Virus record (IMG/VR): IMGVR_UViG_3300027668_000063
Span: 1 to 30,066 of that record
Length of the DNA stretch: 30,066 nt
Origin: a virus
Strand: one strand, 5' to 3'
Each line of letters opens with the position of its first letter. Positions within the stretch are counted from its first letter, which is position 1. Below the pieces are notes generated by a model. The model was given only the letters and a program-made list of their open reading frames with translations. It had not been told where the DNA came from and did not search any database. Positions 1-6,147 of the stretch are shown here, piece by piece. The position numbers and the translations under genes are program-made.

Positions 1-139
1 ATTGCAGACGATTCTGTGCCTTGTGCAGCTTAACCACGCGGATGGCTTCCGCTATTTTGAGCGCCTTATTTTTTGCGGCCTCATTTTTTAGCGGATCGGT
101 TTTTTTGCGAACCGCTTTTTTTGAAGTTGTTTCTGTCAC
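1..139 (-). CDS. Partial CDS, N-terminus only; probable terminase large subunit
   Basis: An open frame starts with GTG at 139 and runs off the left edge, so only 46 codons are visible. The start is supported by an AGGA sequence eight bases upstream. The visible N-terminus is Lys/Ala-rich, with TDPLKNEAAKNKALKIAEAI followed by RVVKLHKAQNRLQ, and looks like a charged helical lead-in. It lies directly downstream of a terS-like gene on the same strand, where terminase large subunit usually sits. A terminase ATPase would then begin just outside the window. No catalytic motif is visible, so the function rests on gene order alone. That a real gene starts here is fairly secure; its identity is not. 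Confidence 0.5.
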   Translation of the reverse strand, partial: MTETTSKKAVRKKTDPLKNEAAKNKALKIAEAIRVVKLHKAQNRLQ

Positions 140-253
140 AAAGGGCGTCCTATGTGTAACGAGATATGTGGGGGCGTACTGCCCCAGCCGAGTACCTCGA
201 TTTTGCGAACCGGGTCTGAAACCGACCCCCATGGGGCGCTTTCGGACCTCAAA

Positions 254-297
254 TGCTCCAAGGATTGCTCCAAATGGCTGTAAGTCGTTGATTTATA
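254..297 (-). repeat. att-like repeat between the two terminase genes
   Basis: Read on the minus strand, this has TATAAATCAACGACTTACA (297 to 279), a 5-base spacer, TTGGAGCA, four bases, and TTGGAGCA again. The same arrangement occurs on the plus strand at 15917-15959, beside the integrase, with 18 of 19 core bases identical. The two copies are inverted relative to each other. The site lies in the 189-base gap between the terS stop and the next start, a gap that also holds the palindrome CCCCATGGGG at 227-236. Whether the integrase uses this copy is unknown. Confidence 0.6.
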
Positions 298-328
298 TAG
301 GGATTTGTCCCATAGCCAATGGGTGCGA

Positions 329-709
329 TCACAATGATGACGGGTCAACACCAGCATCCTTCAAAGCCTGAATGGCTTCGTCGATGTCATGCGTGACGGT
401 CACATCCGCTGAAATGTTAGCGTCTACTTCCGTCTTGTCCCGCCATCCGCCTCGATTCTTCAGGAAGAATATCTGCGCGGAAGTGTTAGGCTTGTCACCA
501 GTCGCGCCTTCGAACAGAGCGTTCGTGACTGCCGATACGCCAGCCTGCTTGCCAGCCTTTAATGTACGGTCAAACTGATCATCGTCGCGCTTGCGCCTGG
601 TTATCGTGGAGGGTGATATGCCCAGGCTCACAGCGATCTGTTCTTCTGAAAGCCCTATCTTAGCTAGGTCATACAGCTTTTCGTAATCTATCTCTTTGGT
701 ATTCGCCAC
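329..709 (-). CDS. Terminase small subunit-like DNA-binding protein
   Basis: This 126-residue protein resembles phage terminase small subunits, which recognise the packaging site and recruit the large subunit. An N-terminal helix-turn-helix (about residues 12-40; GLSEEQIAVSLGISPSTITR) is followed by the family-typical stretch GVSAVTNALFEGATGD and AQIFFLKNRGGW. I chose GTG at 709, preceded by AGAGG eight bases upstream, over the longer frame from 745. A TATAAT element overlaps 744-749, and transcripts from it would exclude the longer form. The downstream gene is the probable large subunit, and the upstream DNA is a repeat array that could be its binding site. Other small HTH proteins could look similar, so the terS call is probable rather than certain. 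Confidence 0.65.
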   Translation of the reverse strand: MANTKEIDYEKLYDLAKIGLSEEQIAVSLGISPSTITRRKRDDDQFDRTLKAGKQAGVSAVTNALFEGATGDKPNTSAQIFFLKNRGGWRDKTEVDANISADVTVTHDIDEAIQALKDAGVDPSSL

Positions 710-743
710 GCTCACAACCTCTGTTAGATATCCAATGAGGCGC

Positions 744-773
744 ATTATATCGCAGTCTCAACGCATGGTTGAG
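744..773 (-). promoter_or_regulatory. Candidate -10 element and palindrome upstream of terS
   Basis: On the minus strand TATAAT occupies 749 to 744, about 35 bases before the terS GTG. Just upstream is a perfect palindrome, CTCAAC-GCATG-GTTGAG (757-773). No convincing -35 hexamer is present at 17 bases, so expression may need an activator bound at the palindrome. The GTTGA half-site recalls the CAAC/GTTG operators at 6066-6124, but with a 5-base rather than 8-base spacer. Confidence 0.35.
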
Positions 774-813
774 TATCCTCTATCCGGTTGACATTGATGA
801 TTGACCAAATGGG

Positions 814-1161
814 CTGCACAGGCTCACAAATCAGGCTACAACCCGCATAGGCTCTCACTTTTAAGCTTAACCTGCACAGCTTACTCAGGTTCCAAAAAAC
901 GACCTGTGCAGCTACAGGCCATGTCACCAGTGGCTTAGAGCGATTCTGCACAGGTTCACAGGTTATTTTCACTAAATCGGTATGGGGTTTTTAATGCACA
1001 CATACACACCTATACATAGTATTTTATATTTATATTAGATATTAAAAAAAAGGTGAGTAACCTGAGTAACCTGTGTTTGCTCAGTACCCATGCGGCCTTT
1101 AGCTGCACAGGTTTTTTCGTTTAAAAATAATAACCTGTGCAGAAGGGCATAACCTGTGCAG
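814..1161. repeat. Iteron-like array with AT-rich core; candidate replication origin or packaging site
   Basis: This stretch lies in the 776-base gene-free interval 710-1485. The 9-mer CTGCACAGG occurs at 814, 946 and 1103. Its complement CCTGTGCAG is at 903, 1134 and 1153, and an 8-base match is at 872. Several copies extend to AACCTGTGCAG. Partial units (TTCACAGGTT at 955; CCTGAG and CCTGTG at 1061-1075) fill in. Between the two clusters, about 1003-1053 is almost pure A/T with TATATTTATATTAGATATT. Repeats flanking an easily melted core fit a replication origin. The position directly upstream of terS equally fits a packaging site. No protein-coding case could be made for the short frames here. 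The rest of the interval (1162-1386) shows nothing recognisable. Confidence 0.6.
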
Positions 1162-1386
1162 GCACCAAGACTGCCGTGTTTTTCCCACTGGAATTATTCT
1201 TTCCCAGCTGGGAAGACATTACCCTCAAGCGCAACTGCTACCAGCATCATCAACACATATACACACCAATACACCATCATTTACACACAACCTCACCGCT
1301 CAACTGTTTAAAGGATGTGCATTTTAAGGTTATAAGCTACACGCTTCTAATGCTATATGGTTATATCGCTAATATCTTTGAGGCAT

Positions 1387-1411
1387 AAAAAAACCCCACC
1401 GAAGTGGGGTT
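1387..1411 (-). terminator. Rho-independent terminator of the left early operon
   Basis: Read on the minus strand, the stem AACCCCAC-TTCG-GTGGGGTT is followed by seven T residues. It lies 75 bases after the last gene of the leftward operon (stop at 1486), so it closes that operon before the repeat array. The UUCG loop makes it an especially stable hairpin. Confidence 0.85.
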
Positions 1412-1485
1412 AATGCTCTGGCTTGACCCAGCACGAGCAGTGCTGTCATAGGACACGAGGAACGCCCTTGGTCGAGGAAATCTAG

Positions 1486-1767
1486 CTAATCGTTGTCGTA
1501 TTCATCCGAGACATCTATCCAATGCCGCATAATGTAGTCATTTTTCAGCATCTCAATCGCGCCTATCATTGTCGCTGGCGACACGCTTGAGAACCATGTG
1601 TCGATGATCACGCCATTGTCGCCAACAGCAACCGCGCCAAAGCCTTTCACTTTTGAATTTTCCATCATTTCCATAAACTCCATGACAGTCTCGATTAGCT
1701 TTGGATCGATGGCATTGAGATTCGCCTTCACAGTTTTAAGGGTCAGTACCTTCTTGTCTTCGCTCAT
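1486..1767 (-). CDS. Hypothetical 93-residue protein
   Basis: I do not recognise this acidic protein. Residues 9-36 look helical (LKTVKANLNAIDPKLIETVM), followed by a short beta-like segment (GAVAVGDNGVIIDTWF). The C-terminus is acidic (DVSDEYDND). There are no cysteines, membrane segments or known catalytic motifs. The ATG overlaps the stop of the upstream 52-residue gene in an ATGA, so translation is probably coupled. It is the last gene of the leftward early operon, just before the terminator at 1387-1411. Genes in this position in temperate phages are often accessory host-takeover factors, but nothing in the sequence proves that here. Confidence 0.75.
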   Translation of the reverse strand: MSEDKKVLTLKTVKANLNAIDPKLIETVMEFMEMMENSKVKGFGAVAVGDNGVIIDTWFSSVSPATMIGAIEMLKNDYIMRHWIDVSDEYDND

Positions 1768-1922
1768 AAGAGGTACTCAATCCACGTCTCAACGCCTAAT
1801 AGGCCGACCAGCATGGTCATCATAAGGATTGCAGCGAAGCCTTCTTTGATCTCCGACATGATGTGTTCGCGCTGGCTTATCTTATCCAGCATCTTTTTAT
1901 GGCAAACATTGGTCATTCTCAT
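1764..1922 (-). CDS. Small single-span membrane protein, 52 residues
   Basis: This short frame starts at ATG 1922 (a second ATG is at 1916), with a GGTGGGG ribosome site six or seven bases upstream. It ends in an ATGA overlap with the 93-residue gene. The first half is charged (KKMLDKISQREHIMSEIKE). The second half is a hydrophobic span, GFAAILMMTMLVGLLG, ending WIEYLL, so a one-pass inner-membrane protein is likely. A promoter candidate lies immediately upstream. The function is unknown. Small phage membrane proteins of this kind include superinfection-exclusion and membrane-stress factors, but there is no family match to rely on. Confidence 0.6.
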   Translation of the reverse strand: MRMTNVCHKKMLDKISQREHIMSEIKEGFAAILMMTMLVGLLGVETWIEYLL

Positions 1923-1943
1923 TATCTTCCCCACCTTTTCTAA

Positions 1944-1971
1944 ATTATACCACCTGTTGATGAATACACAA
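1944..1971 (-). promoter_or_regulatory. Candidate sigma70 promoter with extended -10
   Basis: On the minus strand TTGTGT (1971-1966) is separated by 16 bases from TATAAT (1949-1944). The -10 is preceded by TGG, an extended -10. It would drive the 52- and 93-residue genes independently of the upstream operon. The neighbouring CAAC-TAATG-GTTG (about 1970-1982) could be an operator. Confidence 0.5.
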
Positions 1972-1990
1972 CTAATGGTTGAATACGCGG

Positions 1991-2167
1991 CTACGCAGAA
2001 ATGCGTCTACCGCAGTTTCGACACCCTACAACCCAATCACCAAAGGGCTGGTCGCATTTGCAGTACGCCTTACGGCTACCCGCTGGATCGCAGTTTTTAA
2101 GGTGGCTAACGACCTGTATTTTAGCTGGGCTTTTGAGCCACCGGATATCTCTCGCTGTCAGTGTCAT
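1991..2167 (-). CDS. Small zinc-ribbon-like protein, 58 residues
   Basis: The ATG at 2167 lies one base after the stop of the 102-residue gene, with AAGG upstream. The C-terminal half has two paired cysteines, C36-K-C38 and C49-R-N-C52, in the context AYCKCDQPFGDWVVGCRNCG. This is the layout of a small zinc ribbon that would bind nucleic acid or protein. The N-terminus is basic and helical (TARDIRWLKSPAKIQVVSHL). The family is not recognised. Coupling to its neighbours and the clean cysteine pattern argue that it is a real gene. Confidence 0.6.
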   Translation of the reverse strand: MTLTARDIRWLKSPAKIQVVSHLKNCDPAGSRKAYCKCDQPFGDWVVGCRNCGRRISA

Positions 2168-2168
2168 T

Positions 2169-2477
2169 TTATTTTCTGCCTTTTTTATGCGCTTGTATTT
2201 TTTGGATTGCTACAGTTAGATCATCGCAACCCCCCAAAAACTCTGAAAACCCATCGTCATCATAGAAACATGGCTGGAAATCATCTGCTACGTTGTCAGT
2301 GCGTAAGTTTACGAATAACTCATAGTTTTGACATGGCGATGCGAATGAAGCGCACTCATTAGCTGCCCAAGAGACATCTGTAAATTTAGCGTCAGCTACA
2401 ATATGCAACTGAGCCGCAGTCATGGCTTCTTTATGCTCTATATGGATATCGTTAAGTTTTATTTTTAAGTCTTTCAT
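2169..2477 (-). CDS. Hypothetical 102-residue protein
   Basis: I do not recognise this protein. It has a strong ribosome site (GAGGTGA, four bases before ATG 2477), and its ATG overlaps the preceding stop in ATGA. The N-terminus looks amphipathic (KLNDIHIEHKEAMTAAQLHI), the middle is acidic (CFYDDDGFSEFLGGCDD) and the C-terminus is basic (KIQAHKKGRK). Four cysteines are present, but not in metal-binding pairs. The position inside a chain of translationally coupled small genes suggests an accessory early function. Confidence 0.7.
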   Translation of the reverse strand: MKDLKIKLNDIHIEHKEAMTAAQLHIVADAKFTDVSWAANECASFASPCQNYELFVNLRTDNVADDFQPCFYDDDGFSEFLGGCDDLTVAIQKIQAHKKGRK

Positions 2478-2632
2478 TTTGTCACCTCAAGTTCAGCCAA
2501 CAAAGCCTCGTAAGTCTCTCTGCCACTCTCAGACATCCTATCGATGTCGTATTCAAGTTCTAAAATAAGATCGATTATTTTTTGCGTTTCTTTAACGCCA
2601 ATAGCTTTGGAGATTTTGTCTAACTTTTTCAT
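2474..2632 (-). CDS. Small hypothetical protein, 52 residues
   Basis: The start ATG 2632 overlaps the upstream stop (ATGA), and the stop TGA overlaps the next start (ATGA), so this gene is coupled on both sides. GGAGAGAG lies upstream of the start. The product is predicted to be almost wholly helical and acidic (KETQKIIDLILELEYDIDRM; ETYEALLAELEVTK), so it could be a small dimeric or adaptor protein. No family is recognised. Confidence 0.65.
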   Translation of the reverse strand: MKKLDKISKAIGVKETQKIIDLILELEYDIDRMSESGRETYEALLAELEVTK

Positions 2633-2985
2633 ATCATCTCTCTCCAATCTTCTGGTGGTGCTTCTTTTACCAGTCCAGCATTGTGTAATTGAACTGCAAC
2701 GCTGCGCTTAAATTGCTTTGCTCGATTGATCAACCACTGACGCTCTTGATCTGCGTTCGAAAATACTTTTAGCGCACAGCCTGCCATCAAAGGATGGACG
2801 GGTGAAGAGCCAGTCTCGTCTGGAACTTCTTCGAAAGGTTCGTCAATATCGATATAAGCCTTAATATCCTTGTCATATTTTTTACCACCATATCCATTGA
2901 TGTAGACCCTTCGGTTTTGCCATATTGAGGCGATGAAGCCGTTGTCGTTCAAATAATTATTTAGACTTTCAATGTGATTGTTCAT
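2629..2985 (-). CDS. Hypothetical 118-residue protein
   Basis: I set the start at ATG 2985, which has AGAGGA seven bases upstream. A longer frame to 3048 has no ribosome site, and its first codons overlap a promoter-like element. The protein begins MNNHIESLNNYLNDNGFIAS, with a segment IWQNRRVYINGYGGKKYDKD that looks like short beta strands, then an acidic linker and a basic helix (DQERQWLINRAKQFKRSVAV). The family is not recognised. It heads a run of small coupled genes extending to 1486. Confidence 0.7.
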   Translation of the reverse strand: MNNHIESLNNYLNDNGFIASIWQNRRVYINGYGGKKYDKDIKAYIDIDEPFEEVPDETGSSPVHPLMAGCALKVFSNADQERQWLINRAKQFKRSVAVQLHNAGLVKEAPPEDWREMI

Positions 2986-3036
2986 ATTGTATTCCTCTTG
3001 GTTTTTATGAGTGTAGCCTGTCTCGACCACATAAAC

Positions 3037-3064
3037 ATAATACCACATTGAGAGTTATTTACAA
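3037..3064 (-). promoter_or_regulatory. Candidate sigma70 promoter with extended -10
   Basis: On the minus strand TTGTAA (3064-3059), a 16-base spacer and TATTAT (3042-3037) preceded by TGG form an extended -10 promoter. It lies in the gap between the 85-residue zinc-ribbon gene and the 118-residue gene. It would give the distal small genes their own transcript. The layout (TTGT.., 16 bases, TGG-TATxAT) is the same as the candidate at 1944-1971. Confidence 0.5.
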
Positions 3065-3078
3065 CCTTTAGTTGACTA

Positions 3079-3336
3079 TTAATGAATGCCTTCAACTTCA
3101 TCGCCGCACCGCGCACAGTTCACAATCCGAACTGGCCTTTCGACCAGGCGATCACCAAAAGGCTCATGGTTAATTTCTAAACTTTCAACGACCTCGGACT
3201 CCTTTAATTTAATGTCGCATCGGTAGCAGACATATTTAAAATCTGGAGCATCAGACTCATCTCTGTCTGCGAAAATCGCGTCCCAATTGTCATAAAATGA
3301 GTCTGCAGTTGGACGTTGCTTACTACCTTTTCCCAT
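3079..3336 (-). CDS. Small zinc-ribbon protein, 85 residues
   Basis: The N-terminus MGKGSKQRP plus an acidic helical region is of a type seen in small phage proteins of unknown function. Two CxxC pairs, C37-Y-R-C40 and C74-A-R-C77, sit in the contexts KYVCYRCDIKLKE and VNCARCGDE. Together they form a likely four-cysteine zinc ribbon. The start has GAGGA seven bases upstream, and the gene begins two bases after the prim-pol/helicase stop, so it is in the same transcript. A nucleic-acid or replisome-associated role is plausible from the fold and place, but unproven. Confidence 0.75.
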   Translation of the reverse strand: MGKGSKQRPTADSFYDNWDAIFADRDESDAPDFKYVCYRCDIKLKESEVVESLEINHEPFGDRLVERPVRIVNCARCGDEVEGIH

Positions 3337-3338
3337 GT

Positions 3339-5606
3339 CTATTCCTCATCCCAGTTGGCCGGGTCAAGAGGATCAGCCTCAACCTCACCCGCGTCAATTT
3401 CGGTCCAATCCACTTGCAAGTTGTTGACCGAATCGAAGATGAATCGGCAACCATCAAGCGTATTCACCTCGATATGCCGGACTCTCACACCGCCAACCGT
3501 TTGCTGCGTTGGCGTGTGAAACATCCCGTCATACTTTTTGAGGTCGCGCCAGAAACTGTTAGACTTTTTGGGCGTTTGATATCTGTTGTCGCGCAAAGTG
3601 CTGACATAAATATCGTGTATTTCTGACTTCGAAGCGGTGGTGCCAAACTGCACCACGTTACCTCCGACACTCGCCTGACGCATTTCACCGCTGTGCAGGC
3701 TGTTCAGTAACCACTCTGTGACTGTGTCCAAAGCTTCTAACTTCTGATCTTGCAGTGCCATCGTCTGCGGCACTAGGCGCAAATTTAAGTGGCTTAGATC
3801 AAAGTTGCGTAGGTAATGCAGCAGTGCAGCAGCACCGCCAGCGTTGTACCAACCGTCTAACTTTGCAAAGTACTCGCTGTCCTGCTGCCTTATAGTTCCA
3901 ACATCGAAAACTGCAAATCGCCTCTCGTCGAGGCTGGCCGGAACAACGAACTCCTCGTTCGAAGTGAACAGAATCCGCGTATAGTTTTGCGCGGTGTAGG
4001 CATCAACGCCTTTACGCTCAATGGTCAACTGATCATTGGTTAATAGGTCTTTCAGTGCGCCTTCAGAGGACTTGGCACCAGCCCAATACGCCTCATCAGC
4101 TTGGAGCAGAAGGCACGATTCTAAATGCCTGTTGAATTTGCCGGTGACGAGTTCGGCACGGCTGACGATCTGATGGTGTGCCGCGAATAAATATCCTAGC
4201 ATCTCGCCGAACTTAGTCTTACCCGTACCCTTGCGCCCTCGCAGGACAAGGCCAACACCGACCTTTGTCATGGGCTTCTGGATGATTTGAGCCGCCCAGC
4301 CGATAATGTAGTTGGCGTGTGTTGCGTCACCATCAGCGATGACATCTGTGACGAAATTTAGCCACGGTGCAACGTCACCCTCGCAGGCTTCCACCGACCA
4401 GCCTCGCCACAGGTTGTACCTGTCGAGAGTCTGCATGTCTGGCGCGAAAGTCAGGCCAGCCGCATAGGTTCTGCGCTCTGGATGCTCTAGCCACATATCC
4501 ACTAGGTTGAGCAGCTTGGGCTTCTCGTCGCCAGACAAGACGCGGCTGTTCATATGTTCTTTCTTCAAATCGTCCAGCTTGTACAGCACCATGTTCTCTT
4601 TATTGAGGTCTTCGCGCAGGACACGCGCTGAACCTTCGACGTGGACAAAAGCCCACTCTCGCAGCATCCGTGGCAATCTTTCCTCGACCACCTTCTCCGA
4701 CACAACGACCTGCTCCATGGCCTTAACGCTGGCGAGAGTCACCGGAGTCTTGCTGCCGCTGTCAAAAGTTTGATATCGACGCTCACACTGACCGTCTTGG
4801 TACTTTGTGCCAAGGCTGGACCACTCGTCCCAAATTTCCCAGCCGATGTCCTGACCGTCAAAATGGTGGTGTAACGCCATCCCAACTTTTACCCACTCGT
4901 CATGGTGAGTGTCAGCATCCAGCCCTTCGAGCATCTGCCGCACAGCCGCATCGTCCATCTCGATCTTAGGTTTGAACATCGACAAGTCATCGGGATCGTG
5001 CGTGACACTAGCCGCGCCTTGCCTTGCCAGTTCCCATCCGTCCTGCTTCTCAGCCAGACTTTCGAAGTAGGCAACAAAAGCCTCTGCCTGATCTTTGGTT
5101 ATAATAGGTAGGTCGTTTTGCTTGATGTCGGCAATGCTCTTGCCGTTTACCCAACGGTACGGCTCGTTGGTGGTTGGGTGAATGCCAAAAGCTACAAACT
5201 GCTGGCCGTCTGCCAATATCTCGACGGCGTGTTTGTTGCCAACGGTGTCGGCATATTCTGCGGAGCGTATTTTGCTGAAACTGCCTTCAACCTTAAAGGG
5301 AAGTATGCACTTCGGCTTCTGACCAATCCTTACAGCCGAATCGCCAACATTGGTTTTCAGCCAATGCAGAAGATCGTAATTTACTTTGGCGTCTAGACAG
5401 TCGATGTCTACGGCCACCGTGTTTCTGCACAACACTCCAACGCCACCATCGGCATGGCCGTTCGATAGCCACTTATCGACATCATTGTGAGTCGCTCTGA
5501 TATCTTGCCATCCTGAGATCATTGGAAACTTCTTACCTTTTTTCAAAGGCACAATCTCGTAACCTTTATCGACAAGCTGATGCCCATATTCTTTTAAAAA
5601 TGCCAC
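3339..5606 (-). CDS. Bifunctional primase-polymerase / SF3-type helicase
   Basis: This 755-residue replication protein combines primer synthesis and DNA unwinding. An archaeo-eukaryotic prim-pol domain covers about residues 1-180 (VPLKKGKKFP; metal ligands in VAVDIDCLD, D67 and D69). A PriCT-like segment (about 225-290; LDADTHHDEWVKVGMALHHH) leads into a D5/NrS-1-type helicase domain of the DUF5906 kind (about 400-570). The helicase domain has Walker A GRKGTGKT (457-464), Walker B LLLQADEA (499-506), a sensor FTSNEE and an arginine motif DERRF (560-564). Starts at GTG 5606, with AAGGGG eight bases upstream. It is the core of the left early operon and would act with the PolA-family polymerase and SSB of the right operon. 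No separate origin-binding initiator is visible, so this protein may load at the repeat array (inference). Confidence 0.93.
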   Translation of the reverse strand: MAFLKEYGHQLVDKGYEIVPLKKGKKFPMISGWQDIRATHNDVDKWLSNGHADGGVGVLCRNTVAVDIDCLDAKVNYDLLHWLKTNVGDSAVRIGQKPKCILPFKVEGSFSKIRSAEYADTVGNKHAVEILADGQQFVAFGIHPTTNEPYRWVNGKSIADIKQNDLPIITKDQAEAFVAYFESLAEKQDGWELARQGAASVTHDPDDLSMFKPKIEMDDAAVRQMLEGLDADTHHDEWVKVGMALHHHFDGQDIGWEIWDEWSSLGTKYQDGQCERRYQTFDSGSKTPVTLASVKAMEQVVVSEKVVEERLPRMLREWAFVHVEGSARVLREDLNKENMVLYKLDDLKKEHMNSRVLSGDEKPKLLNLVDMWLEHPERRTYAAGLTFAPDMQTLDRYNLWRGWSVEACEGDVAPWLNFVTDVIADGDATHANYIIGWAAQIIQKPMTKVGVGLVLRGRKGTGKTKFGEMLGYLFAAHHQIVSRAELVTGKFNRHLESCLLLQADEAYWAGAKSSEGALKDLLTNDQLTIERKGVDAYTAQNYTRILFTSNEEFVVPASLDERRFAVFDVGTIRQQDSEYFAKLDGWYNAGGAAALLHYLRNFDLSHLNLRLVPQTMALQDQKLEALDTVTEWLLNSLHSGEMRQASVGGNVVQFGTTASKSEIHDIYVSTLRDNRYQTPKKSNSFWRDLKKYDGMFHTPTQQTVGGVRVRHIEVNTLDGCRFIFDSVNNLQVDWTEIDAGEVEADPLDPANWDEE

Positions 5607-5618
5607 AACAAAATCCCC

Positions 5619-5762
5619 TTAAATTACGGCTGCGCGACTTGTCATTTCTAATTCTGCCGCTCCAAATTTCTTGGCGCAATATTCAAATATCGACGCCAGT
5701 TTTGCGAAAACGGTTGCCAAAAATCGGTACCCTTTATATCTAAGATTTTCTTGACGAGTCAT
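5619..5762 (-). CDS. Small hypothetical protein, 47 residues
   Basis: This short frame overlaps the end of the Cro-like gene in another frame and ends 13 bases before the primase start. ATG 5762 has GGGGG six bases upstream. The product is basic to neutral and helical (GYRFLATVFAKLASIFEYCA), with one cysteine. The family is not recognised. The ribosome site and the way it fills the gap between two real genes support it, but it remains less secure than its neighbours. Confidence 0.5.
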   Translation of the reverse strand: MTRQENLRYKGYRFLATVFAKLASIFEYCAKKFGAAELEMTSRAAVI

Positions 5763-6021
5763 AAACTACCCCCGTGCTGTTTTCAAATTCATCGACAATG
5801 TCTGGACACAGATTTTTCCAGCTCACTTCACCTTTCGTAATTAACTCCATTTGCAAAGCGCGATGCGCTGGGACGATGCCTGTAATCTTCCACTTAGATA
5901 ATGCTTGCTTTGAAACGTCAAGCCTTCTAGCCAAAGCTGTCTTATTTTTAATTCCCGAAACGGCAATTACCGAATCAATTGCGGCGCTGACCTTCGGCGC
6001 GTATTCACTGATATACATCAT
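5740..6021 (-). CDS. Cro/YdaS-like helix-turn-helix regulator
   Basis: This 93-residue DNA-binding protein has a helix-turn-helix at about residues 24-60 (KTALARRLDVSKQALSKWK), followed by GIVPAHRALQMELITKGEVS. That is the layout of the Cro-like YdaS family, where HRALQMEL-type helices pack the dimer. Starts at ATG 6021 (or the adjacent ATG 6018), with AAGG seven bases upstream. It is the first gene leftward from the divergent control region at 6043-6124 and probably binds the operators there. It could be the lytic Cro or a repressor; the sequence alone does not decide. Confidence 0.8.
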   Translation of the reverse strand: MMYISEYAPKVSAAIDSVIAVSGIKNKTALARRLDVSKQALSKWKITGIVPAHRALQMELITKGEVSWKNLCPDIVDEFENSTGVVYDSSRKS

Positions 6022-6042
6022 CTTTTTACCTTTTTAATAATT

Positions 6043-6124
6043 CAACTCAACTTACTTTGTAAATACAACTTTCTGTGGTTGACACCTTATCATCAAGCTG
6101 TATTCTGTCAACAACAGAAAGTTG
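6043..6124. promoter_or_regulatory. Divergent early control region with two mirror-image operators
   Basis: Two 16-bp operator-like sites, CAACTTTCTGTGGTTG (6066-6081) and CAACAACAGAAAGTTG (6109-6124), are reverse complements of each other except for one base. Each is itself an imperfect dyad with CAAC/GTTG ends. The flanking TGACA/TGTCA also matches, giving a 19-bp near-perfect inverted pair (6066-6084 and 6106-6124). A third element, CAACTCAACTTA (6043-6054), recurs exactly at 12488-12499 in front of the XRE regulator. This lies between the Cro-like gene (leftward) and the nuclease gene (rightward) and is the likely lysis-lysogeny switch. Confidence 0.75.
6079..6106 (+). promoter_or_regulatory. 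Rightward early promoter
   Basis: TTGACA (6079-6084) and TATTCT (6101-6106) are 16 bases apart. The -35 overlaps the first operator and the -10 abuts the second, so a bound repressor would block it. It would drive the replication genes from 6148 onward. The symmetric TTGACA on the other strand (6110 to 6105) with a weak TAAGGT at 16 bases may be the leftward promoter. Confidence 0.7.
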
Positions 6125-6147
6125 AATTGGATAAAAAAAGGTACAAA

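Noticed and set aside
180-300. Possible tRNA in the gap between terS and the next gene, suggested by GGTTCGCAAAATC and the TGCTCCAA ends
   Set aside because: No cloverleaf can be formed: the acceptor arms do not pair and there is no clear anticodon arm.
136-357. 73-codon minus-strand frame between the terminase genes
   Set aside because: It overlaps the terS stop and the att-like repeat, has no ribosome site and no protein-like pattern.
745-972. 75-codon minus-strand frame beginning at GTG 972
   Set aside because: It lies in the CTGCACAGG repeat array, has no ribosome site, and its composition (repeated CEPVQ) follows the repeats.
814-1161. Reading the CTGCACAGG repeats as a CRISPR array
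   Set aside because: Units are only 9-11 bases, occur in both orientations and have irregular spacing, and no cas genes are nearby.
1137-1388. 83-codon plus-strand frame
   Set aside because: No ribosome site, begins inside a repeat unit, and has the composition of noncoding DNA (poly-His stretch from CATCAC-type runs). It also points against the neighbouring genes.
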